This document shows, one piece after another, positions 22,075 to 33,234 of a stretch of 64,000 bases of DNA. Position 1 is the stretch's first letter; each line of letters opens with the position of its first letter. A program made the translations under genes and the position numbers. The notes beneath the pieces were generated by a model. The model saw nothing but the letters and a program-made list of their open reading frames with translations. It did no database searches and had not been told where the DNA came from. Source of the stretch: Absidia repens (lineage: Eukaryota; Mucoromycota; Mucoromycetes; Mucorales; Cunninghamellaceae); contig MCGE01000016.1 in NCBI GenBank assembly GCA_002105175.1, forward strand, positions 317,501 through 381,500, in the 5' to 3' direction.

Positions 22075-23038
22075 ATGTCTCGAGGCGGCTTTGGTGGTGG
22101 AAGAGGTGGCTTTGGTGGTGGTGCTAATAGAAGTGGTGCCCAGCAACTCATGTCTTTTGATTTGATAAAAGATGTGGGGGTTAATGGTCTCTTCAACGTT
22201 CAAACAGCATTATTTCCGGTAAGAAACTCTGTTAATCAACATAGTGAATTGAATTCAGCTGACTTGATTTATATGTGGTGCTGTGTAATAGAAAATGGAT
22301 GTACCAGTACCTCGCAAACCTTCGTCTAATGAACAAACACAATGGCAACTTCGAAAGGATTATCTAGAGAGGATAAAAAAAACAGCATTTTATCTGACTG
22401 TTCCACCACCACCAAAAGGTATATCGTAGAACCGTAGATCAAACGTCATTACTTAATATTGTTATTATTACTCCTTAGATATTGAAAGATACTCTGATCG
22501 ATATAAGCAAACGGACAACAACAAACGGAAGCTACGTGACATTACCACTGGTAAGCTATAAACACAGAATTACATGGCGTAGTTATGGTCACTGATCGCT
22601 TTTTCTTTTTGTGTTTTGTGCGTATGCGTGTATGTGTGTATGGTCCTCGATATAGATTTAGATATGTTCCCCGAAGAATTACAAAGTATTCTGGATCCGT
22701 CAAAGGCCAAGAAAAGTAAGTAAAAATGATCACCCATACTAATATCTCTATTTATCGTACTCACTGTGTATCGTATCTTTATTTGCATAGAACGGAGGAA
22801 TCAAGTACACGACGACTATGGCCAAATCGAGGCACTACTGGATAAAGCCAATGATGATAAGGACGATGACGACGAAGATGGGGAAAAGCCAGCTGGAAGT
22901 GATGTGGAGCTTGAAGAAGAAGAGTACGAAGATGAAGAAGAATTGGTGGACGACAATGACTATGGTCAAAACTACTTCGATAATGGTGAAGACGATGGTG
23001 ATGGGGACGATGATGGCGATGGCGAAGGATATTATTAG
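22075..23038 (+). CDS. RPC31: DNA-directed RNA polymerase III subunit RPC31 (RPC7-like)
   Basis: Exons 22075-22218, 22292-22418, 22479-22550, 22656-22715 and 22791-23038 give 216 residues. The family pattern is complete: a Gly-rich N-terminus (MSRGGFGGGRGGFGGG), a central part with PVPRKPSSNEQ then LRKDYLERIKKTAFYL, and KAKKKRRN before a long Asp/Glu-only C-terminal tail ending in Gly-Tyr-Tyr. Family knowledge: RPC31/RPC7 belongs to the RPC82-RPC34-RPC31 heterotrimer that helps Pol III open promoters for tRNA and 5S transcription. The gene lies between two inverted copies of the dispersed repeat whose heads face it. No defect seen. Confidence 0.88.
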
Positions 23039-25740
23039 TTTAGTACCAGCTTTTAGTATATACTCTTTTGATTATCACTTTTTTTTTTTACATCCATTTC
23101 CATTTTTACATCATCCCTCTTGTATAGCATCCTTTTTGTGATTTAGATTTTATTATGTTGTTCCCTGTTGAAATAAACATGGTGAAATAAAGTTTTACTA
23201 CATTTGACTCATTTTGACCCACATTTGATTGATTTGACCAATGTCTGACTCACTGTTCACTATGAATACAATTGTTAAAACTATTTAACTTTGCATTTGT
23301 CTTTTATTCACTGCATTCGATACAGTATCTTTTGATACAGTAGAAATAATATTGTCGGACTGTATTGCATGTATTGTATACTTCAAATTCTAACGATATG
23401 AACGGCAAAAAATCAGAATCCCAGTTCACTAAGAAGCTATTTTTCAAATTCCGCCCATGTGATTTTTATTTTCTCCTCTTTTCCTTTTCTTCTTTGTTCT
23501 TCCTCTGTTATTCTTCACCATTTAACTTCTTTGGGGCCATAGTAAATTTAGATTAGTGTCAGGGTTAGATTAGAAGGGGGGTTCAGATTAGGGATTACAA
23601 CATACATGGGGAAACCCTTTCATTTAGGATTTAGAACCACCAGTTGTCTTTTTAATGCTTTCATTGGCGTAGCTTAGTGCTAGTTTGCCCCTAATATATA
23701 TATATATATCTCGATAAAATAAGTCTCTTTTCACTTGCTTTAATGAAAAATGTCCCATTAATCTCTCCCATGTTTTGCACAATAGATCCCTTCCTACATT
23801 GTCCGCTGTAGATTAGTGTTGATAGTTGTTATGTTTCAATATTAATATCCATTTATAGCCTTTCTCGTCTTGTCTGACTTGTACAGAATATTATATACCT
23901 TTTTACAAACGTCTATTTGATTGGTATTTACCGTTCCTCAGATCCCCTATAGTCACTTTCATGTTACCTCCCATAGTTCCCTTGTAGAATACTTGATGTA
24001 TGGCGCTTGCGTGGGATATGCTTGAGGAGGTATTTCGTTAGGCAATTTTATTGTCTGCCGTTATTCAGGATTATTTCGACATCGGTATGGGGAAAATAGG
24101 AGCTGGTAGAGTGTGTTTTTATTTTTTTGGTGAGGAATATGACTTGTTGGCATTATACTAAAATGGTTGCCTTGGAGCGGGCTAGCTCTCGGTACATAAA
24201 ATGTTCGCTTTTTCATTATCTTTAATTTTTTTTTTTTTTAAAAAAAAAACAAAGTTGATCGGGCCATTAGTTGGTGTGTATATATCATTGTTGTTTTTCC
24301 AAACCACATTGTCCATGGTGTAGAATAGCTCTATGTACATTATAGATCATATTGGATCCTCAATTCATCATCGCTAGAAAGGTCATTGAAAGATCAGATT
24401 TTTTGTTTTTGTTTTTGTTGAGCTCTCTAACATCCCACATACGAATCTCAGTTCTCTGGACTCAAAAACAAATGTTCTCCTGGGCGTGCTCTATTTTTAT
24501 AAAAATTAATAGCTCGAAGCACTATCTGTCATCTGTATAAATAAGGTACTGCCCAAATCTGTTTACAAACTTACCAAGTCCCTAGAAACGAAATGGATGA
24601 TGCCTAGGAGGTCTAGAAAACAAGAAAAGAAAAAGATCGTTTATTCGATCGAAGATATTTGATAGACAACAGCTAACGTATTCCAGTAAAGAACTGTCAT
24701 CACCATGTTCGTCGTTAATCCGGGCGTCTTTAATGTATCTCCTTACTGTATATATAGCACAATACACCGCAATTTTTTCCCAATGCGACTGACTACCTAT
24801 GCTACTGGTCTCACTGGTTACAGTAAGCACCATAGGAACTTTTGAAACCCAGATTAAGCATATTTTCAATACAATAACGGTTTTTTGGGTCCCGTTCTTA
24901 TTCTTACATTGAAATGAAAAGCTAGTGTATAATATGTCATGTATTTATGATTAATGCATATATACATATATATATCACATCACCTGCACAGACGTACAGT
25001 ATATGCATGACTTTATATAGCACTTTTCATGCGCGTAGGGTGACAGGGTATGGTAAAAAAAAAAAAACCCATCTAATAATTTCGCTGATTGGGTGGGTTC
25101 TTTCTGTTTGTTCTTGGGTTTAAATTCAATGCCTCATACACCTATAAAGGTGGAGGATTTTTTCAACAACAGCAACCAAATGACCAAGCCTGGTTGATTT
25201 TTGTCGTTTGATGGAAGCTTGACCAGCTCACATTAAATCCCCGCCCAAGAAATTAAAAAAACGGGCAGGGTATTTTTTTTCTTTTCTTTTTACCATTTTT
25301 TATTGAATTCGTTGATCCCATAGTTCAAAACACCACCCCTATTACCGATTTTGCTCTCTTTTTTTTTTTTGCCTCCTTTAACAGCAATTCGCTACAACAT
25401 CTTCGACGCGCGCAACCATTCATTTTTCACTTTGAACTTCTGTTAGTACTTTTCATACTCTCCATATTCAGTCCTTCAATTTTCTTTTTCTTCCTATTAT
25501 TTTATTCCTGATCACTCCACTCCTCAAGCACGGCACTTCTTCGATATATTTTCAATTATAATCGATCTCCAAAAACAACCCAATAGGTAATGGACATGTA
25601 ATGTAGAAGGTGGTTATCAGACTGGGGTCTGAGTGTACTGGGAAAAGAGGGTTTTTGTAGACGGATATACGACGCGAAGTATTTAAGAATATGGATACTA
25701 ACAAAGCTTTGTCTACCACACACTAGTTAACACATATATT
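23039..25740. other. 2.7-kb intergenic region containing repeat copy B
   Basis: Carries the RPC31 3' flank (AATAAA near 23171), repeat copy B, and AT-rich DNA up to the KH gene promoter. A CT-rich stretch at about 25340-25560 lies upstream of the KH start. A minus-strand frame at 24582-24869 has no recognisable homology. Confidence 0.5.
23442..24010 (+). repeat. dispersed repeat, copy B
   Basis: Head box at 23442-23462 (CCGCCCATGTG, one base off CACGTG), pyrimidine tract to about 23525, core with the 36-bp block at 23592-23627, then an (AT)n insertion near 23694-23710. Tail units carry GATAAAATAAGTC, TTTAATGAAAAATGTCCC and TAGATTAGTGTTGA. One of three plus-oriented copies; no ORF. Confidence 0.8.
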
Positions 25741-27017
25741 ATGTCTCAAACACACGAAACTGAACAACAATACACCGCTGATCATGAGCAATATGACCAA
25801 CAAGCTTTGGATGATGGTCAACTGACACTTCGTGCTCTAGTATCTACCAAAGAGGCAGGCGTTATTATTGGCAAAGGTAATAATAGGATAAGGAAATCTA
25901 CAAGTACCATGAATATCTATTTACGTACATTTTCCATTTATTTATTTGTTCAGCTGGAAAAAATGTTGCCGAACTTCGCGACGCAACTGGTGTCAAAGCT
26001 GGTGTTTCGAAGGTGGTTCAAGGTATCCATGATCGTGTATTGACTGTCACTGGCACTTTGGAAGGTGTGGCCAAGGTAAAGAAGTCGGAAAAAAAGGAAA
26101 AATAGAATGGCTAGCCACTTGTACTTATTGTTGACTCTCTCGATTGTTTTTTTTTTTTGTTCTATCATGCATAGGCTTATTCTTTGATGGCACAAACTCT
26201 CTTGGAAAATCCCATTGCCACGTCATCTTCCGTCTCCATGTCTCGTGGTGTCAGCAACATCGGCGATCATTCTTTGGCAACCATTCGCTTACTGATCTCT
26301 CACAACTTAATGGGGACTGTCATTGGACGCCAAGGTGTCAAAATCAAGCATATCCAAGATACTACTGGTGTGCGTATGGTGGCCTCCAAGTCTTTGTTAC
26401 CGCAATCAACGGAACGTGTGGTGGATGTAAGAGGAACAGTGGAACAAATTCAAGCAGCCATTATGCATATTGGACAGTGTTTGATGGATGACAAAGAACG
26501 TGCTTATGGAACAATTTTATACAACCCTGTCAAAGTGATGGCTAGCGGTGCTTTTGGCAGCTCCAATGAACGCCGACGATCATCAATTACTCGAACAGGA
26601 AATGGTTCTGACTTTAGTAGTGAATACGTGACTGGACCTGGCTTCTCATCAACAGATACCCCAGGTGTCTCTCGTCGCATGTCTGGTGTGTCTCAATCCA
26701 ACAACAGCAACAACAACAACAACTTTTTTAACAACCCAGACATTCACACTCAACACATTTCCATTCCTAGCGACATGGTGGGCTGCATTATTGGCAAGGC
26801 TGGCACTAAGATATCTGAAATCCGTCAATTATCTGGCTCCCGTATCTCTATCGCTAAGGTCCCTCATGACGATTCTGGGGAACGTATGTTTACCATTCAA
26901 GGAACCAATGAGTCCAACGAACGCGCCTTATTCCTACTTTATGCCCAATTGGAACACGAAAAAGAACGTAGACTGAAGGATGCGAATGAAGATGATACTG
27001 TGAATGGGTTTGATTAG
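25741..27017 (+). CDS. triple KH-domain RNA-binding protein (PCBP/Rnc1-like)
   Basis: Exons 25741-25876, 25954-26075 and 26175-27017 give 366 residues. Three KH domains each keep the GxxG loop: VIIGKAGKN in KH1 (about 29-95), VIGRQGVK in KH2 (about 120-190) and IIGKAGTK in KH3 (about 290-355). A Ser/Asn-rich linker separates KH2 and KH3. This two-plus-one spacing is that of poly(C)-binding proteins, S. pombe Rnc1 and yeast Pbp2/Hek2. Family knowledge: these bind C/U-rich stretches in mRNA and control stability, localisation or translation. The intron splitting KH1 must be removed precisely at the GxxG loop. No nuclear-localisation signal is obvious. Confidence 0.87.
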
Positions 27018-29970
27018 GAACCATAGTCAACAAATACACCTAGTGCACTTAGTATATATCGTCTACCCGATCTTTTCTTCCTACTTGTTTATTATACATA
27101 TATTTTACTGCAGCTTCTTATATATATTATTTCACTTTTTTTTTTTATTATTCTTTTTACATGTACATGTATCAAATTGTTTGTCTCTCTGTCTTTTATG
27201 AATTAATAAACACTATATCGCTCTGTAGGAGCGTTTGAAACTCATTGTACTGTATATTCTCCTTTTCTGTTTTTCAAAGTTAATATAGTGAATGAACTTT
27301 TTTGATGTATGGAGGGGGAAATGATGGTGCTGTAGCGGATGTCATTGGTATTTATTATTGATCTGAGTAGTACTTATGATAGACAGTCTTATTATTTTAG
27401 ATTATTTTAGAGTGCTTCTCTGGGGGGGGAGAGGATAAGGTATGAATTGACATGGTGCTTTTATTTTAATTTAATCTATATTTAGTCAGGGACGTGATGA
27501 GAACGGTATGTATGTCTGTAGATATGCTCGAGTTGGAGGATAAGTGGTCCTTGGATAGTCCGCAGAAGGGACGCATGTATCATGCTTGATTGGGTTCTGT
27601 TAGTTGATCCAGTTACTGAGTCACGAAAATGTCTTCATCCAGCTCTTACTCATTCAACCAGATGAAGGTACATACGAGAAATACTGAGGATAGATGATTT
27701 TTATAAATGAAAAAAAAGTCTTATCGTAGGCATTTCAAAGTGGATCGGTTTTGACAGTGGGTTGAATAACTGCAACGCCAAGACGTTTACCAAAAACAAA
27801 ACAAATGTAATGGGGCTCAACTTGAGTGCTTTCCAGTATGCTTCATTCATCATATATTTATTGCGTTTCATTATTTGCTCACTTTTATTTGTTCTTCGCT
27901 CTCTTTTTTTTTCATAATCCTTTGCCATTTTTTAAAACCATTCAAGGAATTTCTTTAAAACCCAGAGTACATACGTTACCATACATGAGGAAGCGTCGAG
28001 CACGACCGACTGGTCAAGCCTTTTTTTTTTTTTTTTTTTTTTTTGGCACAACTAAATCAGCTTTTTTTTTTCATGCACACTCGCACATGCTTGGTATATA
28101 TGATGACATGACGCTTATCAAAAGATCGTGGTGCATAGGGTTGATTATTGTATAAAAGATAATTCAAAAAGGGAGACTTTCCTTTTTTGCACTGCCCAAA
28201 AAAATCGTTGAAGTCCTCGCAGAAAAGATTTCAAATGCCGCACACGTGCATATTTATTTACACCCAATTTTTTTTTTTTTTTGCTCTTTTCCTTCTTTAA
28301 TCCGTCACAATTATGGCTTCTCTAGGGTTATGTTGGACTTAGATTAGTGTCAGGACTAGTTTAGAAGGGTTTTCAGAAAAGCGATACAAGATGCACGGGG
28401 AAACCCTTTCATTTTGGATCTAGGATTAGGACCATCAATAGTTGGCTTTTTGGAGCCTTCATTAGCTTAGCTTAGTGTTTGTTTATAATTACACTTGAAT
28501 AAAATATGTCTCTTTTTGACTGCTTCAATGAAAAAATATCATTAGTCGCTCTCATATCTTGTGTTATAGATCCCTTTTTTTATTACAGTCATCAGGTTGA
28601 TTGGCATTGAGTGCTGTTGTGATTCAATAACATATGTCCCTTTAGCTTTTCGTTCTCATTCTTTGTACATTATATCATTCAAATTTTACAACTACTCTTT
28701 TAGATTAGTATTGACCACTCGGCCGTCTTTCAAATCTCACATTCGTCTTCCTCAATGTTGGTCCAATAGAACCTTCCATTAATTCCCTTGTTACAATGAA
28801 CCACACATGTTTAGTTTTAGTTCTACCAATATGCGCAAATAAAATAGTACTTTTTTATTAACTATTCTCTGATGCATCATACATGCTCTTGCTGAGCTGC
28901 ACCATACTGTAATCCTCCTATTGACATTTGTGATATAAAATCTGTTTGTAGTAACTCAGACATGTACATATTTCATTCGCTGAAGCACAAAGCCACATCA
29001 CACACATAGGTAAAAAGGTAATGAAAATAGATGTTTTATTTATAAGTATTGTTATATATTATATATAAAAAGGAATAGGGGACTGGGAGAAGAGCTAAAC
29101 TAAATATCTTTACGACGTGGGAAAGAGGTATAACTAGTGGTGTGTAGAGGCAGATAATGGGGAGAGGGGGTAATGTAAAGTATTGGAGCCAATACACAGG
29201 CAGGCAGAACACACCGAAGCCTGACTATACTTGACATTAGTATAATCAAGTCAAGATATATTTTGTTCGAGGAGTTCAGTGTACTCGTTTCTTTTTCATT
29301 TTACGAGAGCAAAAATTGACACGTTAATGACTTTATGAGAAAGAGAAGATCAAAAATATGGTCCTTAGTTCAAGTTTTACCTTTTGTTTATGATATATAT
29401 CGTTCCTACAAACTAAAATGTCACAGTGAATAACAATATCGTAAGTCATTTAAGCAGTTTGTACATTAAATAAGGGGAGGGAAAATGATATTCAAAAAAC
29501 ATGGGGTATTGTCGGTATTTAAAGTAAATTACCATTTACAGTTTAACCTTTTCTACATTGTTCGGCTCGCTTTGATATGGCGAGGATTGGATTTGTGAAC
29601 GTTATTTGACAAGAGTCCTATACATACACTAGGACGACAAAAATTAAAATGTAAACATCATAAATAATGGTTGATTATTGTTTATTAATCACTTAATGGA
29701 TAGTTTTTGTGTTTTTTTTTCTAATCACAGGGTTTCCATATGTTAAGACATTTTTTTTTTCAATTCATGCCAAATATGAGACCAACACACTCTCTTTACC
29801 CCGTCTTTTTTTCTGAAAATTTCAAACTCCATCATTGGTCGAATTTTTTTTTTGCTTTTCAAAAAAAGTGTCATTTGTTCCTCTCTTCTATTTATATTTA
29901 TACTGTATTTATTCCTCTCTATATCCACAAATAAGACAACTACTACACAGCTCTACTCAATTATAAAACG
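27018..29970. other. 2.95-kb intergenic region containing repeat copy C
   Basis: Carries the 3' flank of the KH gene (AATAAA near 27205), a 24-T run at 28021-28044, repeat copy C, and the kinase promoter with a T-rich leader. Several frames of 60-110 codons are low-complexity Phe/Leu artefacts of T-runs. Confidence 0.5.
28228..28860 (+). repeat. dispersed repeat, copy C
   Basis: Head box around 28228-28248 (GCCGCACACGTG), T-run tract, core from about 28325, 36-bp block at 28381-28416 with one base deleted in its 5' third, and GAATAAAATATGTC at about 28497. The tail ends near a CCCTTGTTACAATGAACC word (28780-28803) also found at the end of copy G. No ORF. Confidence 0.8.
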
Positions 29971-30767
29971 ATGTCTGTCTTCTCAAAATTCGCCAACTTT
30001 ATACGACATACGAAGAGCGCAGTCCAAGGCGATAAATACGAAACGGCGCAAAGAATTGTTGAAGAAGAACGAATGGCCAAGAATCAACTTCCGTCCTACA
30101 ATGGTTTAGAACGATATCAGCTACTGGAAAAAATAGGCGAGTAAGTATTCATTACATATGCTCATCGCTCATTCAAGTATATGGGACTCAATTCTGTCTT
30201 TTTTTTATATCACATTAGTGGTGCTTTTTCTATAGTTTATGAGGCAATCGATACTCAAACAAACGAAAATGTGGCAGTGAAAGTGGTTGACCAAAGGAAG
30301 CTCAAAAAGGATCAGGTAAGACTCAAAGAGTCCATTTCCTTCCTCTCTCACCCCACTTCCAAACAGTACTGACAAAAATGATATTATTTTACAGAAAGCC
30401 GGTATACTTAAAGAAATACGGATTATGCAGACTATCAAACATCCTTCGATTGTCCGTATGCTTGCTTACCATGAAACGGCTACGGTAAGTTACAGCTATT
30501 AGAGTTGCTTTTCATGGACTATGATACTAACCTTTCTTTGTTGAACTTGCCTTGTTGGGAAACCAGCATTTTTTCCTTATTTTAGAGTTATGTAAAGGTG
30601 GTGAACTCTTCAATCAGATCGTCAAGTTGACTTACTTTAGCGAAGACTTAACAAGACATTGTATCCGTCAGGTGGCTGAAGGCTTACGATATCTTCATGA
30701 AGACTGTGGGGTGGTACACAGGTAAAAATCCAAAACAGGAAATGAAAATCAATTAATATTTTATAAA

Positions 30768-30798
<31 letters not shown>

Positions 30799-32169
30799 GA
30801 TTATAGAGATATCAAACCTGAAAATTTGCTCTATGATCCTATACCTATCATGGAACGAACTCAGCCGGCACCCCCTTTACCTGATTTCGATGATGAAACC
30901 AAGATGGATGAAGGTGCATTTGTAGAAGGCGTTGGCGGTGGTGGTATTGGCAAGGTCAAGATCGCCGATTTTGGTTTATCAAAAATTGTATGGAATAATT
31001 CAACAATGACTCCTTGCGGAACTATCGGTAAGGGAAAAACATGGTGCTATTTTGGGGAAGAAAAAACTGTATTGATTTTATCATTTGTTGTTAGGATATA
31101 CTGCGCCTGAAATTGTCAAGGATCAGCGCTACTCCAAATCAGTGGATATGTGGGCGCTTGGTTGTGTTCTTTATACGATGCTTTGTGGCTTCCCTCCATT
31201 TTTTGATGAAGATATCACTGACCTCACTCAAAAAGTTGCAAAAGGTCAATACGAATTCCTCAGTCCTTGGTGGGATGTTGTGTCGGACAGTGTCAAAGAT
31301 CTCATTATCCATACCTTATGCATGAATCCAAGAAAACGATACACCATTGATCAATTTTTGAAACATCCTTGGATGCAGCAAAAGGTAATATATATATATA
31401 TATATGACAGTGATAAAACGTTATTGAATAACATTAACTGTTTTTATTTACCTGTGCCCTACTAAATTAATAGGCCGAATCAATATCTACAACAACACCA
31501 ACAGACAGCCTGGTGGGGGAAAAGCAAGAATCCGAAGCTGAACTTTTCAAGAAAACTTACAACCAAAGAAATGCGACATCTTCTGGTCGATCAACTCCCT
31601 CTGAACGGCGACGAATTCTCGAACCCTCAATGAAAGAAATATATGATGTTTGTTTGGACATGGCTCGTGATGCTGAAGAAAAGAAACTCAAAAAACGAGC
31701 GAAGAAGCAACCACAAGTCTTTGACAATTCTATATACAATATACAAGAAGATGAGGACGATGGCGATGACGCTGATGGTGACGGTGACAGTGGCGATGAT
31801 GAAGCCTCCAGCACAAGCAACAATTCCAGTGACGATTCTTATAGCGATAGTGATGATAACGATGATTCAACAAGCGAGCCTAGCACAGAAGACAACAACC
31901 AAACAGATTTGGAGATCGAAGCTTTACATAAACAATTGAATCAAATGATGTCAGCATCCCAGGTGTTGGAATCGGAGAAGACAGGAAAGGATGACAAAAA
32001 TACAATGCTTACACCCGAACCCATGGATCAACAAACACAATTGATGACAACAGAAGCAGCGGAACCCATTAAACGCATCAAGGTACGAAAACCGAAAGCC
32101 TTATTTGAACTGAAAATGGATAATGCTACTCTTTTGGAAAAACGACGAAAAAATGCGCCATTACCGTAA
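29971..32169 (+). CDS. srk1: CaMK-group serine/threonine kinase, Srk1/Rck2-like MAPK-activated kinase
   Basis: Seven exons (29971-30140, 30219-30315, 30395-30484, 30567-30721, 30807-31027, 31095-31384, 31474-32169) give 572 residues. Kinase landmarks, in order: glycine loop [12 protein letters not shown], catalytic Lys in [31 protein letters not shown] and [10 protein letters not shown]; all are intact. An insert of about 30 residues sits between the catalytic loop and DFG. After the domain come an acidic Asp/Ser tract and a C-terminal [19 protein letters not shown], the tail motif of fungal Rck1/Rck2/Srk1 kinases. Family knowledge: these are phosphorylated by the Hog1/Sty1 stress MAPK and restrain translation or cell-cycle entry under stress. 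I did not see an unambiguous MAPK docking site. Confidence 0.87.
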
Positions 32170-33072
32170 CGATATTGGTTTCAACTGTTACCGTCAACCC
32201 CTTCTGTCATCATTTAGTTTTATAGTATCACCCCTAGTATTTATGCTTTCCCTCCCCCCCCCCTCTTTTTTGCTACTCATTTTCGCTTAATCCTTACTCC
32301 ATTATCCCATTCATTTTTCCAATCTACACTAGTTTTGTTTATTTGTAGCTATTTATATATGTATATATATTGTCAAAATATGGAAGTACAAATACTTCAA
32401 CAAATCAGTATTTATTTTTTGATACTATCATCCAAATGTCCCATATTATAATAAAAATATCCCATTCATTTTTCCAATCTACACTAGTTTTGTTTATTTA
32501 TAACTATTTATATATATATTATCAAAATAAGAAAGTACAAACATTTCAACAAATCATTATTTATTTTTTGGTACTATGATCCAAATGTCCCATATTATAA
32601 TAAAAACAGTGTACGCTTGATTGAATATCCTATATCAAAGAAAAGTGCACGGAATAAAAAATGATATTCTGATAGTTCGAATACATATAAAAGTCTTTGT
32701 GTATATTATGGCAATGTTTTATGCCACACATGTAATGTCATATGCTGTGAAAAATAAAAGATTAAAAATCAACCCCACAATCACATCGGTTTCATGTGAT
32801 GATAAGCATACAAGGTTTATTAATGTTGATACATGATAGAAAATAACAATGATATATAGGGGGTGCAGGTGGGAAACTAGGTTTGCATAAAATGTATGAA
32901 GATATATAATGAAAGATATATAATAAATAAATAAATAAATAAATAATCAAAGAGATAAGCGGGGGGAATCATAAAATATAAAAAGGAAAGAATGCACATA
33001 AATATACATAAGCACTAAATAAAAAACTATACTATCCAGTGGCAACACATCATAAATTCATCAGGGGGGGAT
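32170..33072. other. convergent 3' flanks of srk1 and pof3-like genes
   Basis: Holds the tandem duplication listed separately, (AATA)n near 32924-32944, and AT-rich DNA. No gene is seen. Confidence 0.55.
32306..32607 (+). repeat. tandem duplication of a polyadenylation-type segment
   Basis: Two direct copies of about 150 bp, 32306-32458 and 32461-32607, offset by 155 bp. Both run from CCCATTCATTTTTCCAATCT to CCCATATTATAATAAAAA and differ at few positions. Each copy has its own AATAAAA, so the downstream end of the srk1 transcript may have duplicate polyadenylation sites. Confidence 0.85.
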
Positions 33073-33198
33073 TCATATATACACTGACCATAGATCGTCC
33101 TTTCGAAGAATGTCTATTAATAACAAAAAAAAAAAAAAATGACAAAAAAAAAAAAAAATGACAAAAAAAAAAAAAAATGAGCATCTGGTGATTACAAC

Positions 33199-33234
<36 letters not shown>

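Noticed and set aside
23694..23710. AT repeat inside copy B considered as a target-site duplication of a nested insertion.
   Set aside because: It is a simple dinucleotide expansion; no inserted sequence lies between the AT units.
24582..24869. A 95-codon minus-strand frame downstream of RPC31.
   Set aside because: Composition is plausible but no family or splice partner was found; not enough to call a gene.
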